Source of the DNA: an uncultured Eubacterium sp.
GTDB taxonomy: Bacteria; Bacillota; Clostridia; Lachnospirales; Lachnospiraceae
Direction: 5' to 3'
Length of the DNA stretch: 5,261 bases
Assembly (NCBI GenBank): GCA_934317205.1
Contig: CAKREL010000123.1
Span: 1-5,261 of the forward strand
In this document: positions 1 through 5,261 of the stretch, in pieces
Position numbering within the stretch: position 1 is the stretch's first letter
Layout: every line of letters starts with the position of its first letter
Translations under genes and position numbers: made by a program
Notes under the pieces: model-generated
Database searches by the model: none
What the model was told of the DNA's origin: nothing
What the model saw: only the letters and a program-made list of their open reading frames with translations

Positions 1-1
1 A

Positions 2-1285
2 ATGAAAAAAGCGGCATTACACAGCCTTGGATGTAAAGTGAATTCATATGAGACAGAAGCAATGCAGCAGATGTTGGAACATGCGGGATATGAGATTGTG
101 CCGTTTCATGACAGGGCAGATGTGTATATTATCAATACTTGTTCTGTGACGAATATTGCAGATCGTAAATCCAGACAAATGATTCATAAAGCAAAGAAGA
201 TGAATCCGGATGCAATCGTGGTGGCTGCAGGCTGTTACGTACAGACATCCACAGAGCAGGCAAAAGCAGATGCGGCCATTGATATTATTATCGGAAATAA
301 TAAAAAACAGGATCTTCTTGCAATGCTTGAAGCCTATGAAGCTGATCACAATGTGGAGCAGGATGGTGTTCTGGATATTAATCATACAAAGCAGGAATAT
401 GAAGAATTGACGGTGATTCATCCGTCAGAGCATACCCGTGCGTTTTTAAAAGTACAGGACGGCTGTAATCAATTTTGCAGCTATTGCATTATTCCATATG
501 CAAGAGGCAGAGTCAGAAGCCGAAGACTGGAGGATGTTGCACTGGAAGCACACAGACTTGCAGAAAATGGATTTCAAGAACTTGTGCTGACGGGTATCCA
601 TCTGAGTTCCTATGGCATCGACTGCGACAGCAGTCTTCTGGAATTAATCAAGACATTACATGGAATCAATGGTATCGAACGTATCAGACTTGGTTCCCTG
701 GAGCCCGGAATTATTACAGAGACATTTGTACGGGAGCTGGTGAAACTTCCGAAAGTATGTCCGCATTTTCATCTTTCTTTACAGAGTGGAAGTGGAACAG
801 TTTTAAAACGAATGAATCGCAGATACACACCGGAAGAATATCTGGAAAAATGTAATTTGCTGCGCCAGTATTATGAACATCCAGCTATTACGACAGATAT
901 TATTGTTGGATTTCCGGGAGAAACATTGGAAGAGTTTGAGGAAACTTGTGATTTTGTGAAAAAAATAGATTTTTATGAAGTCCATGTTTTTAAATATTCC
1001 ATGCGAAACGGAACAGTTGCAGCATCTATGCCGGATCAGATTCAGGAATCTGTAAAAGCAGAGCGTAGCGGAATTTTAATGGAACTTGCAGAAAAACAGA
1101 AAAAAGATTTTATTAAGTATTATGAGGGAAAAGAAGTATCCGTATTATTCGAAGAACCAGTGGAAGTAGATGGTGTACGATATTTTGAAGGACTGACCCC
1201 GGAATATGTCAAAGTATGGGTGCCGACAGAGGAAAACCTGGCGAACCGGATAATGACAGTTGAATTTTTCCCTTATTTATATTAA
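2..1285 (+). CDS. mtaB: tRNA (N6-threonylcarbamoyladenosine-37-C2)-methylthiotransferase MtaB
   Basis: MtaB is a cytoplasmic radical-SAM enzyme that adds a methylthio group to t6A37 to give ms2t6A in tRNAs reading ANN codons. The 427-residue product has the family's full architecture. An N-terminal UPF0004 domain (about 1-130) carries cluster-binding cysteines C11 (LGCKVN), C47 (NTCSVTN) and C78 (AGCYVQ). A radical-SAM core (about 142-350) carries the CNQFCSYC motif with C155, C159 and C162, plus VGFPGET at 302-308. A short C-terminal TRAM domain follows (about 370-427). The LGCKVN and GIHLSSYG signatures favour MtaB (B. subtilis YqeV) over MiaB or RimO. The ATG at 2 lies where family members begin, but only one base precedes it, so its ribosome binding site is outside the window and a slightly earlier start cannot be excluded. 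The protein stops somewhat short of the B. subtilis C-terminus as I recall it, though the TRAM strands are present. Confidence 0.93.
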   Translation: MKKAALHSLGCKVNSYETEAMQQMLEHAGYEIVPFHDRADVYIINTCSVTNIADRKSRQMIHKAKKMNPDAIVVAAGCYVQTSTEQAKADAAIDIIIGNNKKQDLLAMLEAYEADHNVEQDGVLDINHTKQEYEELTVIHPSEHTRAFLKVQDGCNQFCSYCIIPYARGRVRSRRLEDVALEAHRLAENGFQELVLTGIHLSSYGIDCDSSLLELIKTLHGINGIERIRLGSLEPGIITETFVRELVKLPKVCPHFHLSLQSGSGTVLKRMNRRYTPEEYLEKCNLLRQYYEHPAITTDIIVGFPGETLEEFEETCDFVKKIDFYEVHVFKYSMRNGTVAASMPDQIQESVKAERSGILMELAEKQKKDFIKYYEGKEVSVLFEEPVEVDGVRYFEGLTPEYVKVWVPTEENLANRIMTVEFFPYLY

Positions 1286-1288
1286 AAT
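1260..1288 (+). promoter_or_regulatory. Candidate sigma-A promoter for the ireB operon
   Basis: A -35-like TTGAAT at 1260-1265 is followed after 17 bases by a -10-like TAAAAT at 1283-1288. It matches TTGACA at four of six positions and TATAAT at five of six. The spacing is ideal and predicts a start near 1294-1296, about 30 bases upstream of the ireB ATG, leaving room for the AGAGGT ribosome binding site at 1312-1317. The -35 box lies inside the end of mtaB and the -10 overlaps its stop codon. This is a by-eye match in AT-rich sequence, so chance occurrence is a real possibility; it is simply the best candidate in the window and precedes the closely packed gene run. Confidence 0.4.
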
Positions 1289-1307
1289 AAATGTTGATAT
1301 ATTTTAA
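1282..1307. repeat. Perfect 8-bp inverted repeat, operator-like, in the mtaB-ireB gap
   Basis: TTAAAATA at 1282-1289 is the exact reverse complement of TATTTTAA at 1300-1307, with a 10-base spacer, so the half-site centres are 18 bases apart. The left arm covers the candidate -10 box and the right arm lies just after the predicted transcription start. That geometry would suit a repressor operator. As RNA it would be a stem of A-U pairs only with no following U-tract, so it is not a convincing terminator. Arms made only of A and T arise easily by chance in such sequence, so its function is uncertain. Confidence 0.4.
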
Positions 1308-1324
1308 CGACAGAGGTACAAGTT

Positions 1325-1588
1325 ATGCAAGACTTAAGCAGTACACAATATTTTAAAGTAGAAAAAGCACCGGAATTAAAAATTGGTGATGTTCTGGAAA
1401 TCGTATACAAAGCGATGGCAGAGAAAGGATACAATCCAATCAATCAGATTGTGGGATACATTATGTCCGGAGACCCGACATATATTACAAGCTACAAAAA
1501 TGCCCGCAGTCTGATCATGAAAGTAGAACGTGATGAACTGGTAGAAGAAGTTTTGAAAGATTACGTTGCAAAACATGGCTGGGATTAG
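1325..1588 (+). CDS. ireB: IreB/ReoM family regulatory phosphoprotein (DUF965, UPF0297)
   Basis: This small cytoplasmic protein belongs to the family of Enterococcus IreB and Listeria ReoM. These are substrates of the PASTA-domain Ser/Thr kinase (IreK/PrkA) that link cell-wall stress to cephalosporin tolerance; in Listeria, ReoM controls ClpCP-dependent turnover of MurA. At 87 residues it has family length and carries the hallmark block from [11 protein letters not shown] (35-45) through SGDP (48-51) to ITSYKNAR (54-61), then an acidic and basic C-terminal helix with ERDEL at 68-72. The flexible N-terminus has Ser5, Ser6 and Thr7; Thr7 lies in register with the phosphorylated threonine of ReoM as I recall it. 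The ATG has an AGAGGT Shine-Dalgarno sequence 7 bases upstream. It is probably the first gene of the following operon, with ruvX 9 bases downstream as in many Firmicutes. No kinase gene lies in the window. Confidence 0.93.
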   Translation: MQDLSSTQYFKVEKAPELKIGDVLEIVYKAMAEKGYNPINQIVGYIMSGDPTYITSYKNARSLIMKVERDELVEEVLKDYVAKHGWD

Positions 1589-1597
1589 GAAAAACGT

Positions 1598-2035
1598 ATG
1601 AGAATCATGGGACTTGATTTTGGCTCAAAAACGGTTGGGGTTGCAATCAGTGACCCCTTGTTTTTGACTGCCCAGGGAATTGAAATCGTGCGGCGGAAGG
1701 CACCGGGAAAGCTGCGCCAGACACTGGCACGAATCAATGAACTGAAAGAAGAGTATGAAGTAGGAAAAATCGTACTTGGTTTTCCGAAAAATATGAACAA
1801 CACAGAGGGAGAACGATGCGAGAAGACACTTGAGTTTAAGGAAATGCTAGAGAAGCGTACCGGACTCGAGGTAGTGCTCTGGGATGAACGACTGACCACC
1901 GTAGAAGCAGACCGAACTATGATGCAGGTCGGAATCCGCAGAGAGAACAGAAAAGAGTATGTGGATGAACTGGCTGCCATTTTTATTTTACAGGGATACC
2001 TGGATTATCAGAGCAGACAGCACACGGAAGGGTAG
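1598..2035 (+). CDS. ruvX: Holliday junction resolvase-like RuvX / YqgF, pre-16S rRNA nuclease
   Basis: This is a YqgF-family protein with the RNase H fold. In E. coli, YqgF completes 5'-end maturation of 16S rRNA; relatives have also been proposed to resolve Holliday junctions. The 145-residue product has typical length. Visible signatures are [15 protein letters not shown] (5-19) with catalytic-type Asp7, the strand VLGFPKNMN (59-67), WDERLTT (95-101) with acidic Glu97, and YVDELAA (121-127) with Asp123 as the third acidic position. The ATG at 1598 is supported by AGGAA at 1587-1591, which overlaps the ireB stop codon and leaves 6 bases to the start. A second in-frame ATG three codons later would cut into the first beta-strand and is less likely. 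The ireB-ruvX pairing is conserved across Firmicutes (B. subtilis yrzL-yrrK). All expected acidic residues are present, so the enzyme is probably active. Confidence 0.93.
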   Translation: MRIMGLDFGSKTVGVAISDPLFLTAQGIEIVRRKAPGKLRQTLARINELKEEYEVGKIVLGFPKNMNNTEGERCEKTLEFKEMLEKRTGLEVVLWDERLTTVEADRTMMQVGIRRENRKEYVDELAAIFILQGYLDYQSRQHTEG

Positions 2036-2043
2036 AAAGTGCA

Positions 2044-2301
2044 ATGGATAAAATTATTTTTACAGATCCGGAGAATCAGGAAAATCTTGAATTATACCTT
2101 TTAGAGCAGACATGTATCAATGGAACGACTTATCTTCTTGCGGTTGAGGAAGAAGAAGAGGATTCTGTTGCATATATTTTAAAGGAAGTACAGGCACAGG
2201 ACGAAGATGTTATCTATGCAATGGTGGAAGATGATGTGGAATTAAACGCAATTTCTAAAGTTTTTGCAGAGATGCTGGACGATGTGGACATCGAAGTGTA
2301 A
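2044..2301 (+). CDS. DUF1292 family small acidic protein (YrzB-like)
   Basis: The 85-residue product is very acidic and matches the DUF1292 pattern. An N-terminal IIFTDPENQE (4-13) leads into predicted beta-strands (LELYLLEQT, TTYLLAV), then a glutamate run at 35-39 followed by Asp40. A further strand segment (VAYILKEVQ) precedes a C-terminal part ending in alternating acidic and hydrophobic residues. There is no signal peptide, membrane segment or cysteine motif; the single cysteine is Cys24. Function is unknown for the family. It is recognised mainly from its composition and from its constant place behind ruvX (B. subtilis yrzB). It starts 8 bases after the ruvX stop; the Shine-Dalgarno sequence is modest (AGAAAG at 2034-2039, or AAGGG at 2028-2032), so translation may be coupled to ruvX. 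No catalytic motif is visible. Confidence 0.85.
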   Translation: MDKIIFTDPENQENLELYLLEQTCINGTTYLLAVEEEEEDSVAYILKEVQAQDEDVIYAMVEDDVELNAISKVFAEMLDDVDIEV

Positions 2302-2304
2302 GAA

Positions 2305-2331
2305 ATGAAAGTAAGAACGGAAATAATATAG
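2305..2331 (+). other. Eight-codon micro-ORF ending on the rnj ribosome binding site (speculative)
   Basis: An ATG at 2305, three bases after the DUF1292 stop, opens a frame encoding MKVRTEII and closing at TAG 2329-2331. The last two bases of that stop are the first two of the AGGAGG sequence that serves ribonuclease J. It has no good Shine-Dalgarno sequence of its own, so it would depend on ribosomes finishing the DUF1292 gene. It may be a chance frame in the 42-base spacer; its placement is the only argument for it. Confidence 0.2.
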
Positions 2332-2337
2332 GAGGTG
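2330..2337 (+). promoter_or_regulatory. Strong Shine-Dalgarno sequence that fixes the rnj TTG start
   Basis: AGGAGGTG at 2330-2337 is an extended complement of the 16S rRNA 3' end. It leaves 8 bases between GGAGG and a TTG at 2344. The GTG at 2335-2337 is in frame with rnj but lies within the Shine-Dalgarno sequence and has none upstream, so it cannot be the main start. This strong site is paired with a weak start codon. Confidence 0.85.
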
Positions 2338-2343
2338 CAATTT

Positions 2344-4008
2344 TTGGCAAATACAAAAAAATCAAAATTAAAGATTATTCCCCTTGGCGGACTGGAAGCC
2401 ATCGGAATGAACATTACTGCCTTTGAATATGAAGACAGTATTATTGTGGTGGATTGCGGTCTGGCATTCCCGGAAGATGATATGTATGGTATTGATTTAT
2501 GTATACCGGATATCACATATTTAAAAGACAATATTGATCGTGTAAAGGGATTTTTTATCACTCACGGTCATGAGGATCATATCGGAGCACTTCCTTATGT
2601 GTTACGTGAGATTAACGTGCCAATCTATGCGACAAAGTTGACGATTGGTATTATTGACCATAAACTTAGTGAGCACAATTTGCTCAATAAAGTAAAACGT
2701 AAAGTGGTCAAATACGGACAGCATATTAATCTTGGCTGCTTCCGTGTCGAATTTATCAAGACAAACCACAGTATCCAGGACGCGGCCGCACTGGCTATTT
2801 ATTCTCCGGCAGGAACCGTAGTGCACACAGGTGACTTTAAAGTGGACTATACACCAGTTTACGGTGATGCCATTGATCTGCAGCGTTTTGGCGAGATTGG
2901 TAAAAAAGGTGTGCTTGCTCTGATGTGTGATAGTACCAATGCAGAGCGTCCGGGATTTACTATGACAGAACGGAAGGTCGGCAAAACATTCGAAAGTATT
3001 TTTAGTGATCATACACACCAGAGAATTATAGTTGCAACTTTTGCATCTAATGTGGATCGTGTGCAGCAGATTATCAATACCGCATATAAATTTGGACGTA
3101 AGGTAGTGGTAGAAGGCAGGAGTATGGTCAATATTATTTCCATTGCATCTGAGCTTGGCTATCTGAATATTCCGGACAATACACTGATCGAAGTAGATCA
3201 GCTGAAAAATTATCCTGACGAGAAGACAGTTCTGATCACCACAGGAAGTCAGGGCGAACCGCTGGCCGCACTGTCCCGTATGGCAAATGGTATACACCGC
3301 AAAGTGAAAATTCAGCCAAACGATCTGATCGTATTTAGTTCCAATCCAATTCCGGGAAATGAGAAAGCAGTTTCTAAAATCATCAATGATTTGTATCGTC
3401 AGAGTGCGGATGTTATTTTTCAGGATACTCATGTATCCGGACATGCATGTCAGGAAGAAATCAAACTGATTTATTCTCTGCTTCACCCGAAATATGCAAT
3501 TCCGGTGCATGGTGAGTTCAAACATCGTAAAGCGCAGGCTGGAGTGGCAGCAGAACTTGGTATGGACAAAGAGCATATTCTGATGCTTTCTTCCGGTGAT
3601 GTACTGGAGATCGATGAAAATGGTGCAGAAGTTGTTGGAAAAGTACCTGCAGGATCTGTATTTGTTGATGGACTTGGTGTTGGAGATGTCGGAAATATCG
3701 TTATGCGTGATCGTCAGCATCTGGCAGAAGATGGCATCATTATCGTTGTTTTAACACTTCAGGGTGGTTCTGGACAACTTTTGGCTGGACCGGATATCGT
3801 ATCACGTGGATTTGTCTATGTACGTGGGTCAGAGAGTCTGATGGATGAAGCACAGCATCTTTTGAATGAGCATGTGACAGGTCTGACTGACCGTGGTATT
3901 ACAGACTGGGGTAAGATCAAGACAGAAATCAAAGATTCACTGGGTGAGTTTGTCTGGAAAAAGACAAAACGTCGTCCAATGATTATTCCGATTATCATGG
4001 AAGTGTAA
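2344..4008 (+). CDS. rnj: Ribonuclease J
   Basis: RNase J is a beta-CASP metallo-beta-lactamase nuclease with 5'-to-3' exonuclease and endonuclease activity, central to mRNA decay and rRNA maturation in Firmicutes. From the TTG the product is 554 residues, the normal length. It begins MANTKKSKLKIIPLGGL, a typical family start. The metal site is complete: HGHEDHIG at 74-81 (His74, His76, Asp78, His79), His142 in NHSI, Asp164 in HTGDFK and His390 in PVHGEF. The beta-CASP domain (about 205-365) includes FASNVDRVQ (233-241), TTGSQGEPL (299-307) and the SGHA loop at 365-368. The metallo-beta-lactamase fold then resumes, and a C-terminal domain (about 450-554) with GPDIVSRGF at 482-490 completes the protein. 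J1 and J2 cannot be told apart here; many clostridia have one copy. The gene follows DUF1292 by 42 bases and precedes the YlbF gene by 5. Every key residue is present. Confidence 0.96.
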   Translation: MANTKKSKLKIIPLGGLEAIGMNITAFEYEDSIIVVDCGLAFPEDDMYGIDLCIPDITYLKDNIDRVKGFFITHGHEDHIGALPYVLREINVPIYATKLTIGIIDHKLSEHNLLNKVKRKVVKYGQHINLGCFRVEFIKTNHSIQDAAALAIYSPAGTVVHTGDFKVDYTPVYGDAIDLQRFGEIGKKGVLALMCDSTNAERPGFTMTERKVGKTFESIFSDHTHQRIIVATFASNVDRVQQIINTAYKFGRKVVVEGRSMVNIISIASELGYLNIPDNTLIEVDQLKNYPDEKTVLITTGSQGEPLAALSRMANGIHRKVKIQPNDLIVFSSNPIPGNEKAVSKIINDLYRQSADVIFQDTHVSGHACQEEIKLIYSLLHPKYAIPVHGEFKHRKAQAGVAAELGMDKEHILMLSSGDVLEIDENGAEVVGKVPAGSVFVDGLGVGDVGNIVMRDRQHLAEDGIIIVVLTLQGGSGQLLAGPDIVSRGFVYVRGSESLMDEAQHLLNEHVTGLTDRGITDWGKIKTEIKDSLGEFVWKKTKRRPMIIPIIMEV

Positions 4009-4013
4009 GAAAA

Positions 4014-4355
4014 ATGGATTTAAATACAAGCATCGAGGAATTGAAGCTTGCGCTACAGAATAGTGATGCTTTCTGCCGGTATCAGAAGATCCGGGAGGAA
4101 GTGCATCATTATCCAGAAAAAGAGCATAGGCTACATGAATTTCGAAGAAAGAATTATTTTTTACAGAACAGCAAAGAGCAGATTGATCTTTTTACCGAGG
4201 CAGATCGCCTGGAACAGGAATATGCAGATGTATACAAAGATCCGCTTCTGGGAGAATATCTGGCAGCAGAAGTTGCAGTCTGCCGTATCATTCAGCAGAT
4301 TAATCAAGAACTGCTCGGATGCTTAAATTTTGAAGATATTCTGTATGAAAAGTAA
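4014..4355 (+). CDS. YlbF family protein (Com_YlbF, DUF964; RicF/RicA-like)
   Basis: The 113-residue product is helical and highly charged, matching the YlbF/YmcA family. The N-terminal helix is followed by SDAFCRYQKIREEVHHYPE (17-35), a basic stretch at 39-46 (RLHEFRRK), a charged middle helix (about 52-74) and KDPLLGEYLAAEVAVCRIIQQINQEL (75-100), the usual family motif region. In B. subtilis, YlbF (RicF) and YmcA (RicA) join YaaT (RicT) in a complex that directs RNase Y cleavage and affects competence, biofilm formation and sporulation. As I recall it, B. subtilis RicF has a cysteine-rich C-terminal tail binding an iron-sulfur cluster. This protein lacks one: its cysteines are only 21, 90 and 103, widely spaced. 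The start is 5 bases after the rnj stop with only a weak purine-rich site, which suggests coupled translation. Whether it is orthologous to RicF, RicA or another paralogue is not settled by the sequence. Confidence 0.85.
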   Translation: MDLNTSIEELKLALQNSDAFCRYQKIREEVHHYPEKEHRLHEFRRKNYFLQNSKEQIDLFTEADRLEQEYADVYKDPLLGEYLAAEVAVCRIIQQINQELLGCLNFEDILYEK

Positions 4356-4374
4356 AAATAGTACAGGTTAGACT

Positions 4375-5031
4375 ATGATTGTTGATGAAAGATTTGTGAC
4401 ATATATCAATTCTTTAAATACGGGGAATACACCGTTTCTGGAAGAATTGGAAAAAAATGCAAAAGCAGATTATGTACCGATCATCCGTCGAGAGATGCAG
4501 AGTCTGTTAAAATTATTACTGGCGATGAAACGCCCGGTTCGGATACTGGAAGTGGGTACGGCAGTAGGGTTTTCTGCATTATTGATGGCAGAGTACAATC
4601 CGGCGAATTGTGAGATCACTACGATAGAAAATTATGAAAAGCGTATTCCGATAGCAAGAGACAACTTTGTGAAAGCAGGAAAGGATCAGATGATCAAGTT
4701 GCTGGAAGGAGATGCAGCAGAAGTATTAAAGACACTGCATGGGCCATATGATTTCATTTTCATGGACGCGGCCAAGGGGCAGTATATCCATTTCTTTGAT
4801 GATATCTTGCGTTTGCTGGCAGAGGGTGGTATCCTTGTGTCAGATAATGTACTGCAGGATGGCGATATTATAGAGTCCCATTATGCAGTAACCAGAAGAA
4901 ACCGTACAATTCACAAGAGGATGCGGGAGTATCTGTATGAACTGACACATAATGAAAATCTGACCACGGCAGTATTGCCTGTGGGAGACGGTGTGACAGT
5001 CAGTGTGAAGAAAAAACAACAGGAAAAATAG
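4375..5031 (+). CDS. trmR: SAM-dependent O-methyltransferase TrmR (tRNA 5-hydroxyuridine methyltransferase, YrrM-like)
   Basis: This class I methyltransferase belongs to the O-methyltransferase family 3 (catechol-OMT-like). Its B. subtilis member TrmR (YrrM) converts ho5U34 to mo5U34 in tRNAs. The 218-residue product has family length. Motif I is ILEVGTAVGFSA (57-68), followed by an acidic ribose-binding Glu85 in TIEN, GDAAEVL (112-118), and FIFMDAAKGQY (127-137). Asp131, with Asp157 and Asn158 of SDNVL, gives the three metal ligands typical of the divalent-cation-dependent subgroup. GGILVSDNVL (151-160) is the post-motif strand. The C-terminus is lysine-rich. The ATG is preceded by a weak AGG at 4365-4367. 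The U32 gene starting 13 bases downstream matches yrrM-yrrN/yrrO of B. subtilis and strongly favours a tRNA substrate over a small catechol. Sequence alone would support only 'O-methyltransferase'. Confidence 0.85.
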   Translation: MIVDERFVTYINSLNTGNTPFLEELEKNAKADYVPIIRREMQSLLKLLLAMKRPVRILEVGTAVGFSALLMAEYNPANCEITTIENYEKRIPIARDNFVKAGKDQMIKLLEGDAAEVLKTLHGPYDFIFMDAAKGQYIHFFDDILRLLAEGGILVSDNVLQDGDIIESHYAVTRRNRTIHKRMREYLYELTHNENLTTAVLPVGDGVTVSVKKKQQEK

Positions 5032-5044
5032 TAAGGAGCATTTC

Positions 5045-5261
5045 ATGAAACACCCAGAATTATTGATTCCGGCAAGCAGCCTGGAAGTATTAAAAACAGC
5101 GGTTATGTTTGGTGCAGATGCAGTATATATCGGTGGAGAAGCCTTTGGACTGAGAGCCAAAGCAAAGAATTTTTCCATGGAGGAGATTCAGGAAGGAATC
5201 GCGTTTGCACATGCTCATGATGTAAAAGTATATATCACAGCAAATATTCTGGCTCATAACG
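5045..5261 (+). CDS. trhP: Peptidase U32 family protein, probable TrhP tRNA hydroxylation protein (partial, 3' end outside window)
   Basis: The window edge cuts this gene after 72 codons; family members usually run to about 400 residues or more. The visible part is the conserved U32 start: PELLIPASSLEVLKTAV (4-20), FGADAVYIGGEAFGLRAKA (22-40), NFSMEEI (42-48), and FAHAHDVKVYITANILAHN (54-72). This is the first part of the U32 barrel-like domain. Although the family is named for collagenase activity, its bacterial members YrrN/YrrO (TrhP1/TrhP2) and E. coli TrhP are needed for prephenate-dependent hydroxylation of U34 in tRNA, the step before TrmR. The ATG has AAGGAG at 5033-5038, 6 bases upstream, just after the trmR stop. 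The FGLRAKAKNF block fits the TrhP branch better than the UbiU/UbiV or RlhA branches. The cluster-binding cysteines expected later in the protein cannot be checked here. Confidence 0.85.
   Translation, partial: MKHPELLIPASSLEVLKTAVMFGADAVYIGGEAFGLRAKAKNFSMEEIQEGIAFAHAHDVKVYITANILAHN

Noticed and set aside
44..985. Several frames of 60 to 126 codons on both strands inside mtaB
   Set aside because: They overlap a complete radical-SAM gene, have no plausible ribosome binding sites or domains, and show shadow-like amino acid composition.
1275..1292. A second inverted repeat, ATTTAT and ATAAAT, at the end of mtaB
   Set aside because: Arms of only six A/T bases with a six-base spacer are expected by chance here, and the repeat overlaps the mtaB stop codon.
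1282..1307. Rho-independent terminator after mtaB
   Set aside because: The stem would contain only A-U pairs and no U-tract follows it. It is better described as an operator-like repeat or chance.
1585..1980. A 131-codon minus-strand frame opposite ruvX, serine-rich
   Set aside because: It is a mirror of the ruvX coding sequence; the Ser, Phe and Thr richness comes from reversed Glu and Lys codons. No family is recognisable.
2302..2330. A separate promoter directly before rnj
   Set aside because: A TAATAT-like -10 at 2324-2329 has no -35 at the right distance, and a start there would fall on or after the ribosome binding site.
2782..2789. GCGGCCGC, a rare GC-only palindrome in AT-rich sequence
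   Set aside because: It falls within conserved rnj codons (DAAAL region) and is explained by three alanine codons; no sign of a functional site.
2602..3720. A 372-codon open frame on the minus strand opposite rnj
   Set aside because: It lies entirely antisense to a well-conserved RNase J. Its translation is rich in Cys, His, Asn and Ile with no recognisable domain, as expected from the codon bias of the real gene.
4330..4358. A promoter before trmR: TTGAAG at 4330-4335, then TAAAAA at 4353-4358
   Set aside because: The spacing is right, but TAAAAA lacks the final T of the -10 and the run is explained by the A-rich end of the YlbF gene. Too weak to list as a feature.

Overview
The window reads as a compact, all-plus-strand piece of housekeeping chromosome from a Gram-positive anaerobe of the Clostridia, most likely a Lachnospiraceae-type gut bacterium. 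Three things point there: the gene content (IreB, RuvX, DUF1292, RNase J, YlbF, TrmR, U32), the moderately AT-rich composition, and the RNase J N-terminus, which looks clostridial. The taxonomic placement is inference from memory; no search was possible. I see no mobile element, CRISPR array, rRNA or tRNA gene, phage gene or toxin-antitoxin pair, and no gap between genes longer than about 45 bases.

Layout: (1) 2-1285, mtaB, the radical-SAM methylthiotransferase that makes ms2t6A37 in tRNA. (2) 1286-1324, the best promoter candidate in the window, overlapping an AT-only perfect inverted repeat. (3) 1325-2301, the conserved Firmicutes trio ireB/reoM (substrate of the PASTA kinase), ruvX/yqgF (pre-16S rRNA nuclease / resolvase-like) and a DUF1292 acidic small protein. 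(4) 2344-4355, ribonuclease J with a TTG start under a very strong Shine-Dalgarno sequence, followed 5 bases later by a YlbF-family gene. (5) 4375-5261, trmR (tRNA 5-hydroxyuridine O-methyltransferase) and the first 72 codons of a U32-family trhP (tRNA U34 hydroxylation), cut by the window edge.

How the genes fit together: genes 2 to 8 are separated by 5 to 42 bases, so they could be one operon. It resembles the Bacillus subtilis yrzL-yrrK-yrzB-yrrL-yrrM-yrrN-yrrO cluster, but here the yrrL/mltG slot is filled by RNase J and a YlbF homologue. The common theme is RNA: two anticodon-loop modification routes (MtaB at position 37, TrhP/TrmR at position 34), rRNA maturation (RuvX), mRNA and rRNA processing (RNase J), and a protein whose B. 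subtilis relatives steer RNase Y. IreB ties the cluster to cell-wall stress signalling. I did not find an undescribed biological system. The points most worth a second look are the rnj-ylbF insertion in this neighbourhood, the short YlbF without a cysteine-rich tail, and the operator-like repeat before ireB.
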